This document shows, in pieces, positions 1-4,536 of a stretch of DNA of 10,239 nucleotides (within the stretch, counting starts at the first letter, position 1; each line of letters begins with the position of its first letter). Both the position numbers and the translations under genes were made by a program. Below the pieces are notes generated by a model. It did no database searches. It was not told where the DNA came from and worked only from the letters and a program-made list of their open reading frames with translations. Source of the DNA: Candidatus Roizmanbacteria bacterium CG22_combo_CG10-13_8_21_14_all_34_12 (lineage in GTDB: Bacteria; Patescibacteriota; Microgenomatia; UBA1406; GWC2-37-13); NCBI GenBank assembly GCA_002786595.1, contig PCTC01000068.1, positions 270-10,508 on the forward strand. The letters run 5' to 3'.

Positions 1-156
1 ACTACACCGGTAAACCTTCTTAAGAGCGCTCACCGCCGGAGGCGGTGGATATAGTTGATTATAGCAAGATAGAAAGTCAGAATCAACTCGCAGGGAGATA
101 GAAGATACCGGAAAGAGGTTGTGCTAAGACTACTTGGAGTTGAGGAAAAGAAATAA
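1..156 (+). pseudogene. Decayed MerR/excisionase-like helix-turn-helix gene (5' end outside window)
   Basis: The last stretch (97-156) reads DRRYRKEVVLRLLGVEEKK and then stops. This matches the end of the winged HTH found in MerR-like proteins, excisionases and IS607-type recombinases (pattern W-x-D-S-G-K-I, nine residues, then RRY and LLG). Upstream pieces are in other frames: VDYSKIESQNQLAG at 54-95 in frame 3, and NLLKSAHRRRRWI at 13-51 in frame 1, which resembles the recognition helix and its Trp. The spacing from the DYSKI element to RRY equals the family spacing. At least two frame breaks (near 52-56 and 96), and a probable third near 12-20, mean no intact product. It could be an old excisionase or the N-terminal HTH of a truncated IS607-type resolvase. 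Family assignment is by motif memory only. Confidence 0.55.
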
Positions 157-173
157 TTTCATTATATTTATTA

Positions 174-228
174 TCAGTTAAATTAAGTCAGATTATTAAA
201 AAATATAATTGACCTAACTGAGTTTTTT
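174..228 (+). terminator. Possible weak terminator after the HTH remnant
   Basis: TCAGTTA (174-180) pairs with TAACTGA (215-221). An inner GTCA/TGAC pair (187-190 with 210-213) is separated from it by bulges. A run of six T follows at 223-228. The stem is interrupted and AT-rich, so this is only a candidate. The rest of 157-237 shows nothing coding. Confidence 0.3.
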
Positions 229-237
229 AAACAGCAG

Positions 238-324
238 ATGACGCCTTTTGCTCTAATGTTAATCGTCCTCCTTCTTCTTTTGATTTTTTATGTGAAAGTA
301 GATAAGCAGATGGGGAAAAAATAA
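238..324 (+). CDS. Possible 28-residue single-pass membrane peptide
   Basis: ATG at 238 opens a short frame to TAA at 322-324. The product starts MTPFALMLIV, continues as an uninterrupted hydrophobic segment to about residue 18, and ends with a basic, charged tail (KVDKQMGKK). That is the layout of a single membrane span with a positive cytoplasmic C-terminus. It stops 3 nt before the end of the convergent gene at 328, so it fits the available gap tightly. There is no Shine-Dalgarno sequence. A TATAAT lies at 204-209 but is 28 nt away from the ATG. No family is recognised, and a chance hydrophobic frame in T-rich DNA cannot be excluded. Confidence 0.33.
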   Translation: MTPFALMLIVLLLLLIFYVKVDKQMGKK

Positions 325-327
325 AAT

Positions 328-651
328 TTATCTAAACAAGTTCCTAAACCACTCTAAAATTTTCTCAAAAAATCCTTGAGTCTTTTTTTCCTGCAAATTT
401 CTTTTTTCGATTTGTGGAACAACTTCCTGCGATTTAGATTTTGGCTTTTCCATAATCTGTGCCATTAATCGATCGGTTAATGCTTTATCTTGTGGTAACA
501 TTGCAGTTGTTGGTTCTACATATTTTGGCGGTTCAGACATTGTTGGCCTTCCAAACTCCGGTAAAGGAGTATAGTTTTGAGGTGCCTTTGTTTCAACACG
601 GGGTGGCTCAAATCGAGTCATTGTTTCTGCCGAAGGTGCTCCGTCTAACAT
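328..651 (-). CDS. Hypothetical proline-rich protein with C-terminal amphipathic helix
   Basis: 107 residues, family not recognised. Residues 1-60 are rich in Pro, Glu and Thr with no hydrophobic core and are probably disordered. Residues 60-90 are charged. The last 14 (FFEKILEWFRNLFR) form an amphipathic helix with aromatic and basic faces, which could lie on a membrane or bind a partner. There is no signal peptide or transmembrane segment. The ATG at 651 is supported by a TGC-TACAAT extended -10 element ending 6 nt before it; no Shine-Dalgarno sequence is present. It lies downstream of the broken toxin gene on the same strand but has its own promoter candidate. Coding is supported by length and by the promoter fit, not by homology. 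Confidence 0.6.
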   Translation of the reverse strand: MLDGAPSAETMTRFEPPRVETKAPQNYTPLPEFGRPTMSEPPKYVEPTTAMLPQDKALTDRLMAQIMEKPKSKSQEVVPQIEKRNLQEKKTQGFFEKILEWFRNLFR

Positions 652-657
652 TCTTAA

Positions 658-666
658 ATTGTAGCA
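658..666 (-). promoter_or_regulatory. Extended -10 promoter candidate, near-leaderless, for the 107-residue protein
   Basis: On the minus strand TGCTACAAT (a TGn extended -10 followed by TACAAT, five of six consensus bases) occupies 658-666. Six nucleotides separate the box from the ATG at 651, so transcription would begin at or next to the start codon. No convincing -35 box is seen. Confidence 0.45.
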
Positions 667-700
667 GGTTGAGAGTAAGGCGAAATGAGTTTATGAAGTT

Positions 701-918
701 TTAATATACTTGATTGTGTGAGCCTACGTCTACAAAATAAGTGACGTTATTTAAAACCCCTTCATTTTTCCAGCTAAGGCATGATCTTTCAATAACGGGT
801 CTCTTTGATTGCTTGCAAACAGTTCATGCCGTTCTTCGAATTGATGATCTAGATTTTTATTGGAGTAAATTCTTTTTAGATAATGTTTTTTGAAGATTTT
901 AGTGAAATACGTTTTCAT
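701..918 (-). pseudogene. RelE/YafQ-type mRNA interferase toxin, internally deleted
   Basis: The ATG at 918-916 overlaps the antitoxin stop as ATGA. The frame runs 55 codons to TAA at 751, with sequence typical of the first half of RelE/YafQ-like toxins (ERHELFASNQRDPLLKDHAL, then AGKMKG). One frame over, 701-754 encodes NNVTYFVDVGSHNQVY followed by TAA, the usual C-terminus of the same family. The two halves meet at about 754-760. The combined length is about 72 residues against roughly 90 normally. The missing part is the central strand region (the YRSF...RVIY type segment) where this family carries catalytic basic residues. The gene is therefore a deletion plus frameshift and should make no active toxin; the 55-residue product would end just before the active site. 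A sequencing or assembly error would not readily remove about 20 codons. Confidence 0.8.
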
Positions 919-1202
919 GTTCTAAGCATTTTTAAAAATTCACTTGAATTTTTTGGACGAAAAATATCTTTTCCTTTCTTAATATTAGTCAGAGCTTTTT
1001 GATAACGTTTTTGTGAGGAAAGTGAAAGTTTCTCAATTTTCTCAACTTCAGAAACGGTGATAGAAAGCTCACGCCTGGCTAATTTATTGAGCATAAAACG
1101 AACTACCTCTTGAAGTGAGGAAAAACCATAATCGAAAGAAACCAACTCTGCCTGCTCTTTTAGGTCGATCGTCATTGGTACTTGTAAAACAGTTCTGTTC
1201 AT
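915..1202 (-). CDS. RelB/DinJ-like antitoxin (ribbon-helix-helix type)
   Basis: 95 residues. The N-terminus (NRTVLQVPMTIDLKEQAELV) and the following FSSLQEVVRFMLNKLAR give the strand-helix-helix layout of an RHH DNA-binding domain (about residues 3-48). The charged C-terminal half, ending in KNSSEFLKMLR, resembles the toxin-wrapping tail of RelB/DinJ-type antitoxins. Such proteins neutralise RelE-like ribonucleases and repress their own promoter. The stop overlaps the toxin start by four bases (ATGA at 915-918), so the two were translationally coupled. The toxin partner is broken, which leaves an orphan antitoxin whose remaining role could be neutralising related toxins or acting as a repressor; that is inference. 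Exact subfamily is uncertain. Confidence 0.8.
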   Translation of the reverse strand: MNRTVLQVPMTIDLKEQAELVSFDYGFSSLQEVVRFMLNKLARRELSITVSEVEKIEKLSLSSQKRYQKALTNIKKGKDIFRPKNSSEFLKMLRT

Positions 1203-1211
1203 ATAAATATA

Positions 1212-1239
1212 ATTATAATGTTTTTGTATGGGATATCAA
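1212..1239 (-). promoter_or_regulatory. Promoter of the antitoxin-toxin pair
   Basis: TTGATA (1234-1239), a 16-nt spacer, and a perfect TATAAT (1212-1217) read toward the antitoxin, with the box ending 9 nt before its ATG. The leader would be about 0-3 nt and has no Shine-Dalgarno sequence. No clear palindromic operator is visible. Confidence 0.6.
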
Positions 1240-1248
1240 GAGCAATTC

Positions 1249-1443
1249 CTATTTATTAGTGAGGTTTTTATAGTTTTCAACGACGCTGACAAATCCATTT
1301 GGCACCAAATTTTCCGCTGCTAAAATCGTCTGAATTTGATTCATCGATTCTTTTTTTACCCCCTTGCCAAAAGCTAAAAGAAAATTCATCAGGTAGTAGT
1401 TCATTAAAATGTAGGTTTTTTCATTGTCCAAAGTTTCGATCAA
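1249..1443 (-). CDS. Hypothetical small helical protein, start uncertain
   Basis: From a TTG at 1443 this gives 64 residues (about IETLDNEKTY to YKNLTNK), mostly helical, with no recognised domain. The same frame is open upstream to about 1521 and the extension (KKFSEFIATGKKDDAVETAR) looks equally protein-like, but it contains no ATG, GTG or TTG. The extension overlaps the last codons of the 608-residue gene in another frame, so the real start may be an unusual codon, a frameshift, or the gene may be a fragment whose 5' end was lost. No ribosome binding site precedes the TTG. It is the last gene of the 3657-1249 operon. Confidence is for coding potential; the start is a placeholder. Confidence 0.5.
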   Translation of the reverse strand: MIETLDNEKTYILMNYYLMNFLLAFGKGVKKESMNQIQTILAAENLVPNGFVSVVENYKNLTNK

Positions 1444-1504
1444 AAATCTCGCCGTCTCAACTGCATCATCTTTTTTTCCGGTAGCAATAAATTCTGAAAA
1501 TTTT

Positions 1505-3331
1505 TTATTTAACTGCCGAAACTATTCCAAGAATTATTAACAATGCTAATATCCCAATCCCCCATTTCCACCAATTACCCTTAAAGTATTCCCCAAATCT
1601 CGTACTTTTATCAAGGACACCGTTTCCTAATTGATCTTTATACATTTGCTTTGCTGCATCAACTTTTGCTCTAGCTTCTGTTATAAGTGCTTTTCCAAAA
1701 TCAGTTGTAGCTAAGCTATTTACCATATCTTTATTTAGTCTTCCACCGGCTATTAAATAATCAGCTAAGGCTTGTTTTGCTAAACCTTCTGATTGGGCTT
1801 TTCTAAAGTCCGGATCTTTTAGTTTTTCTTTCAAGGCTGTATGTTCTTCTGCTGTAATACCTAATTCTGCAGCCGTCTTGGTTTCAAGATATACCGCAAT
1901 ATTTTCTCCACCACCAGCTTTGAACGCTTCATCCAATATAGTTTTAGCTTTGTTTCTATCTGGTTTGTAAAAAGTAAGACCGCCTTTCGTAGTTTTTGTT
2001 TTCCAAAGATTTTGAACTTTTTCGACAGCTAAAGCAGCCCGTTTTCCTTCTTCAGTTGTATCTTTTGCCGCTTGCTTAGCCGCTTCTTCTTTCCACATTG
2101 CTTTAACTGTAGTGAATGCGCTATTTAGATGTTTTTCCATCGCATCCTGGCCCATATGAGTTACTTCACGGTAAAACTTTATCATCTCAGCCTCAAGAGT
2201 TGTCTTAGCATCTGCTAATAAACCTGTTTTTAATTTTATATCTGCTTCAATCTCGGCTTTTTTTTGAGGAGTAATATTTGTTTTCTGTTTTTCTATCAAA
2301 GCTTTAAGGGCGTCATCTTTTTTTTGTATATCTTGTTGAATCGGTTCCAATCCAACTTGGAGGGCCGCTATTTCACCCGGTAACGCAGAATATTCTGCCA
2401 AATCCGCCTTTGCAGTCGCATAATTAGCATAGGCTGGCGTTCCATCAATTTTTTTAATTTGCACATCAATCGAATCTATTTGAGTTTGTTGAGTTGCAGG
2501 ATCTAAACCAGTCCTTTGTGTTAATAAATCGTTTTTGTTAGTTTCTAAAGCTACTCCGACTCCTCTATTTTTGTTATACATTTCTTTTATAGATTTTATT
2601 TCGTCATTCAATTCATTAAATTTGTTATTTTTTGCTTGTAGTTGAATTAGTTCGGCTGTGTGAGGAGTAAGGGCTGATTTAGCAGTATCTAGTTCTGTTC
2701 GAGCAATATCAATTTGAGTCTGAGTTACCTCTGTCCCTAACTGTGCTTTTAATTTAGCAATATCTAATTCAAGATTATTAACAGATCCTTCTTGACTAAG
2801 TCTTTTAGATGGATCAAGTCTTTCAATAAACAACGTTCTCAAATTTTCTCTAAATCCAGGTGTTTTCATTAATCCATCAACAAAAGCATTTACATCAGCT
2901 CCTGCCGCGTTCATTTCAGCAATCACACTAGCAACTGCTGGGCTATTCTTTGTTAAAAAGGTAACGATAGGACCTCTTAATGTAGCATCAATATGACCAT
3001 TTTCAATAAATTTTCGAGCTGACTCGGCTAATTGTTTTGAGTCTCTAAATCTTTGATCTTCATTAGGATTAGTAGGATCTTGTTTTTCTCCCGTTGTACT
3101 GTCTCTTTTTGAACTTAAATTCCAAAGTAACACTCTGTTTACATCTTTTTCTGTATAGGGAACGACTTCTCCGCTGATTACTTTCAAAGATTCTTCTGCT
3201 TGACCAGCAGAATATCTCACACGTGCGGCTTCTAAAATTGGATTAGCCGTACCGGTAATTGCAGCTTCTGGATTAGCAGCCACACCAACAGCCTGTCTTG
3301 CGACTTCAGCATTAAATGTAGCCTCTGCCAT
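1505..3331 (-). CDS. Tail-anchored coiled-coil protein of unknown function
   Basis: 608 residues, family not recognised. The N-terminus (MAEATFNAEVARQAVGV) has no signal peptide. Residues about 1-180 are Ala-rich and mixed; about 185-400 contain long Lys/Glu/Leu/Gln heptad-like stretches (such as LELDIAKLKAQL and DEIKSIKEMY) expected to form coiled coils; about 400-580 are Ala/Lys-rich helices with some conserved-looking turns. The last 24 residues are an aromatic-basic edge (NWWKW) followed by one hydrophobic span of about 17 residues ending SAVK. The protein should sit in the cytoplasm with its C-terminus in the membrane. It starts 2 nt after the stop of the upstream gene, with no Shine-Dalgarno sequence, so it is probably expressed by coupling. 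A structural or scaffolding role is a guess. Confidence 0.8.
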   Translation of the reverse strand: MAEATFNAEVARQAVGVAANPEAAITGTANPILEAARVRYSAGQAEESLKVISGEVVPYTEKDVNRVLLWNLSSKRDSTTGEKQDPTNPNEDQRFRDSKQLAESARKFIENGHIDATLRGPIVTFLTKNSPAVASVIAEMNAAGADVNAFVDGLMKTPGFRENLRTLFIERLDPSKRLSQEGSVNNLELDIAKLKAQLGTEVTQTQIDIARTELDTAKSALTPHTAELIQLQAKNNKFNELNDEIKSIKEMYNKNRGVGVALETNKNDLLTQRTGLDPATQQTQIDSIDVQIKKIDGTPAYANYATAKADLAEYSALPGEIAALQVGLEPIQQDIQKKDDALKALIEKQKTNITPQKKAEIEADIKLKTGLLADAKTTLEAEMIKFYREVTHMGQDAMEKHLNSAFTTVKAMWKEEAAKQAAKDTTEEGKRAALAVEKVQNLWKTKTTKGGLTFYKPDRNKAKTILDEAFKAGGGENIAVYLETKTAAELGITAEEHTALKEKLKDPDFRKAQSEGLAKQALADYLIAGGRLNKDMVNSLATTDFGKALITEARAKVDAAKQMYKDQLGNGVLDKSTRFGEYFKGNWWKWGIGILALLIILGIVSAVK

Positions 3332-3333
3332 AA

Positions 3334-3657
3334 TTATTGACTTTTAAAATTGGCTAATTTTGATAATTGATCTTTTATTGAAGATATTTTTTCTTCATCG
3401 GTTTTTTTTATCTGATTTTCAAGGCTTGAATTTACAAAATAAAGTTTAAAAATAGAATATTTTTCTGCCAATTGCCTTAAAAAATCATCTAGACTTTTAT
3501 CATCTTTGACGTTTTTACTTTGATTAAGGATATAAGTTGCAATCTCTTGCCCAAGTTCTTGATCTACCTTTTTTTTCAACATTTCATCAAGTAAGATTCC
3601 TGTAATTTTATTAATTAAATTTTTTTTCTTTTCCTCCGCAGATAAATTCTGATCCAT
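3334..3657 (-). CDS. Hypothetical helical protein, first gene of the coiled-coil operon
   Basis: 107 residues from the ATG at 3657 (a TTG three codons upstream is in frame but would overlap the -10 region). The product is almost entirely charged helices (SAEEKKKNLINKITGILLDE at the N-terminus, SIKDQLSKLANFKSQ at the end) with no membrane span or known motif. The -10 box TATATT ends 7 nt before the ATG and no Shine-Dalgarno sequence exists, so the mRNA is predicted to be nearly leaderless. It lies 2 nt upstream of the 608-residue gene, and the two are likely co-transcribed and perhaps work together. Its promoter and first three codons (MDQ) lie inside a 102-bp repeat that also begins the NYN remnant at 4279. 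Confidence 0.7.
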   Translation of the reverse strand: MDQNLSAEEKKKNLINKITGILLDEMLKKKVDQELGQEIATYILNQSKNVKDDKSLDDFLRQLAEKYSIFKLYFVNSSLENQIKKTDEEKISSIKDQLSKLANFKSQ

Positions 3658-3749
3658 ACTTATCAATATATCAATAACTAAAAGGAAAAATCAATAGCAA
3701 TTGTGAAAGAAAAACTCACGATAGGAAATTTTAGACTGGATCCCCTTCT
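3648..3749. repeat. 102-bp direct repeat, copy A
   Basis: This aligns without gaps to 4270-4371, with 10 mismatches by hand count (about 90% identity). It holds, in minus-strand order, the left arm of a palindromic repeat unit, a spacer, a promoter (TTGATT-18-TATATT) and the first codons ATGGATCAGA. In this copy it drives the 107-residue gene at 3334-3657. Confidence 0.9.
3665..3694 (-). promoter_or_regulatory. Near-leaderless promoter in repeat copy A
   Basis: TTGATT (3689-3694), an 18-nt spacer and TATATT (3665-3670), with 7 nt to the ATG at 3657. The 12-nt surrounding of the -35 box (CTATTGATTTTT) recurs at the promoter of the 73-residue gene, and with one mismatch in repeat copy B. Confidence 0.5.
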
Positions 3750-3763
3750 TCAAGGGGATGACA
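3736..3763. repeat. Palindromic REP-like repeat, unit 1
   Basis: CTGG, then the stem ATCCCCTT (3740-3747), loop CTTC, stem AAGGGGAT (3752-3759), then GACA. It belongs with the units at 4358-4416 and 6322-6383. CTGGAT...ATGACA palindromes of this kind occur between genes in many bacteria. In the minus direction it follows the 38-residue gene and might also stop transcription, but no U-tract follows. Confidence 0.75.
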
Positions 3764-3802
3764 AAAATGATTTTTTTGCGAAGTATTTTTTTTTGATTAG
3801 AA

Positions 3803-3919
3803 TTATTTCTTTGATAACCTCGGAAAAACATAAAGAACAATTCCCACCACAGGAATCAAAAGAAAGAATATTGCCTGAAAAGCCGGATTGTTCAATACAT
3901 AATTAAAAAGTTCAGTCAT
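3803..3919 (-). CDS. 38-residue single-pass membrane protein
   Basis: ATG at 3919-3917 to TAA at 3805-3803. The product begins MTELFNYVLNNPAFQ, has a hydrophobic span over about residues 13-32 (AIFFLLIPVVGIVLYVF), and ends PRLSKK, so the C-terminus should be cytoplasmic. The case for translation is strong: the minus strand carries AAAGGAGGTG at 3927-3936, a nearly full match to the 16S rRNA anti-Shine-Dalgarno, 7 nt before the ATG. The gene overlaps the end of the 73-residue membrane protein by 8 nt, so they form a two-gene unit. No family is recognised. By context the two proteins may act as a complex in the membrane; function is unknown. Confidence 0.7.
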   Translation of the reverse strand: MTELFNYVLNNPAFQAIFFLLIPVVGIVLYVFPRLSKK

Positions 3920-4133
3920 TATCTTTCACCTCCTTTAAAATGAACATCGCTAAAAAATATAAAATTAAAGCAAAAATGACACCAGCCGTTATGCCCGCAT
4001 ACCCTATTCTTTTACCTATCTCAGGAAAGAACACACTACCAACTCCCGCCACAACTGACGCTTGAGATATGTTTAAAATCCATTCAGCTGTTTTCTTTTT
4101 TTGAAAATCTGTTAAAACTTTTACGTTTCTCAT
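3912..4133 (-). CDS. 73-residue two-span membrane protein
   Basis: The N-terminal soluble part (MRNVKVLTDFQKKKTAEWIL) is followed by two hydrophobic segments, about residues 20-36 and 45-66 (GITAGVIFALILYFLAMFIL), and a charged end, KEVKDND. Small two-span proteins with this N-terminal pattern (LTDFQ-KK-AEW) are, to my recollection, frequent in Patescibacteria and other groups, often as uncharacterised DUF families; I cannot name the family with certainty. A promoter candidate (TTGATT-18-TATATT) ends 13 nt upstream. It shares 8 nt with the 38-residue membrane gene that follows. Its promoter sits inside, and cuts off, the NYN-domain remnant upstream. Confidence 0.75.
   Translation of the reverse strand: MRNVKVLTDFQKKKTAEWILNISQASVVAGVGSVFFPEIGKRIGYAGITAGVIFALILYFLAMFILKEVKDND
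3927..3936 (-). promoter_or_regulatory. Near-perfect Shine-Dalgarno of the 38-residue gene
   Basis: AAAGGAGGTG, 7 nt before the ATG at 3919. It lies within the last codons of the 73-residue gene and is the only strong ribosome binding site I see in the window. It fits the pattern that internal operon genes can use ribosome recruitment while first genes lack it. Confidence 0.8.
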
Positions 4134-4135
4134 TA

Positions 4136-4279
4136 CTAATACGAAAAATATAGCATTTTATAACTATAAAAATCAATAGGAAAAGTTAAATATTTTTCAG
4201 GACCAAAAAGTTCAAATTGGGAAGAATAAAGATTTGAGCCGTCTATGAATAGGTAGGCTTTCTTTTTGCTCTGATCCAT
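4136..4279 (-). pseudogene. Truncated NYN/LabA-like PIN-fold nuclease start
   Basis: ATG at 4279-4277, 47 codons, TAG at 4138-4136. The beginning, MDQSKKKAYLFIDGSNLYSS followed by QFELFGPEKYL, is the N-terminus of NYN-domain (DUF88/LabA-like) proteins; FIDGSNLY carries the first metal-binding aspartate. Normal members are usually 150-250 residues, so nearly all of the domain is missing. Homology appears to end at about 4180, where the promoter of the 73-residue gene begins; the last 14 codons (IDFYSYKMLYFSY) are simply that promoter read through. The start lies in copy B of the 102-bp repeat, with TATATT 7 nt upstream. The remnant may still be transcribed and translated, but it cannot form the nuclease fold. 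Confidence 0.65.
4147..4176 (-). promoter_or_regulatory. Promoter candidate of the two-gene membrane unit
   Basis: TTGATT (4171-4176), an 18-nt spacer and TATATT (4147-4152), with 13 nt to the ATG at 4133. The -35 surroundings (CTATTGATTTTT) and the spacing match the promoter in repeat copy A, so it may be a diverged third copy. Confidence 0.45.
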
Positions 4280-4371
4280 ACTTATCAATATATCAATAAT
4301 CAAAAGGTAAAATCAATAGCAATTGAATACAAATAACTCACGATAGGATATTTTAGACTGGATCCCCTTCT
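4270..4371. repeat. 102-bp direct repeat, copy B
   Basis: This is the gapless partner of 3648-3749, offset 622 bp. It includes TTGATT-18-TATATT and the start codons ATGGATCAGA, here beginning the NYN-domain remnant. The differences cluster in the spacer upstream of the promoter (copy A 3703-3711). Confidence 0.9.
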
Positions 4372-4416
4372 GCCAGCCTTCGTCAAGACTTCGGCCGGCA
4401 AAGTGCGAGGATGACA
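4358..4416. repeat. Palindromic REP-like repeat, unit 2, with a second palindrome nested in its loop
   Basis: The outer ends are CTGGATCCCCTTC at the left and GCGAGGATGACA at the right, as in unit 1. The loop is replaced by 4371-4400, itself an imperfect inverted repeat from TGCCAGCC to GGCCGGCA. It looks like one repeat type inserted into another. Confidence 0.65.
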
Positions 4417-4434
4417 AACAGGACGCTTTATATT

Positions 4435-4467
4435 TAGGGTCAGACCCTCGTCGAGGGTCTGACCCTA
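4435..4467. repeat. Perfect 15-bp hairpin built of two palindromes
   Basis: TAGGGTCAGACCCTC (4435-4449), loop GTC, and the exact reverse complement (4453-4467). Each arm contains its own palindrome (AGGGTC-A-GACCCT and AGGGTC-T-GACCCT), so it could also form two small hairpins. ATTTTAGTTCTTCT follows on the plus strand, so a terminator role is not clear. Its right end overlaps the stop codon of the galT remnant. Confidence 0.75.
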
Positions 4468-4536
4468 TTTTAGTTCTTCTGAGGCCCTTTTTGCCTCGAC
4501 TGAATTGACCATTATCCCCGTTGATAGTTCAAATCC
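4465..4536 (-). pseudogene. Second galT 3' end (remnant)
   Basis: 23 codons plus TAG encode GFELSTGIMVNSVEAK, then RASEELK. They align with the last part of the intact galT product (GFELSTGIMVNSVEAK, KASEELKKLV) with one amino-acid change (Lys to Arg) and no gaps. At DNA level I count 17 differences in 69 nt, nearly all synonymous, so the remnant comes from a galT that evolved as a working gene after splitting from the copy at 5443-6270. The upstream part is replaced by the AbiEii-type nucleotidyltransferase gene, whose stop (4529-4531) lies inside the remnant in another frame. It has no start of its own. Confidence 0.85.

Noticed and set aside
1..50. RNase P RNA fragment (TAAGAGCGCTCACC resembles a conserved loop).
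   Set aside because: The other conserved RNase P blocks are absent and the order is wrong.
1..90. Possible 3' core of a group I intron (ACTACA and GATATAGT could pair as P7, with a hairpin 53-60/81-88).
   Set aside because: No exon follows, the stem overlaps the supposed P7 strand, and the same bases encode ordered pieces of a MerR-like HTH with family spacing.
459..704. 81-codon plus-strand reading frame.
   Set aside because: It is a shadow of the 107-residue minus-strand gene and has no family features.
1299..1484. 61-codon plus-strand reading frame.
   Set aside because: It is antisense to the small helical gene and has low-complexity composition.
3658..3666. TTG start three codons upstream for the 107-residue gene of the coiled-coil operon.
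   Set aside because: It overlaps the -10 box and would lie upstream of the predicted transcript start; the NYN remnant uses the same ATG.
3703..3906. 67-codon plus-strand reading frame.
   Set aside because: It runs through a palindromic repeat and antisense to the 38-residue gene, which has a strong ribosome binding site.
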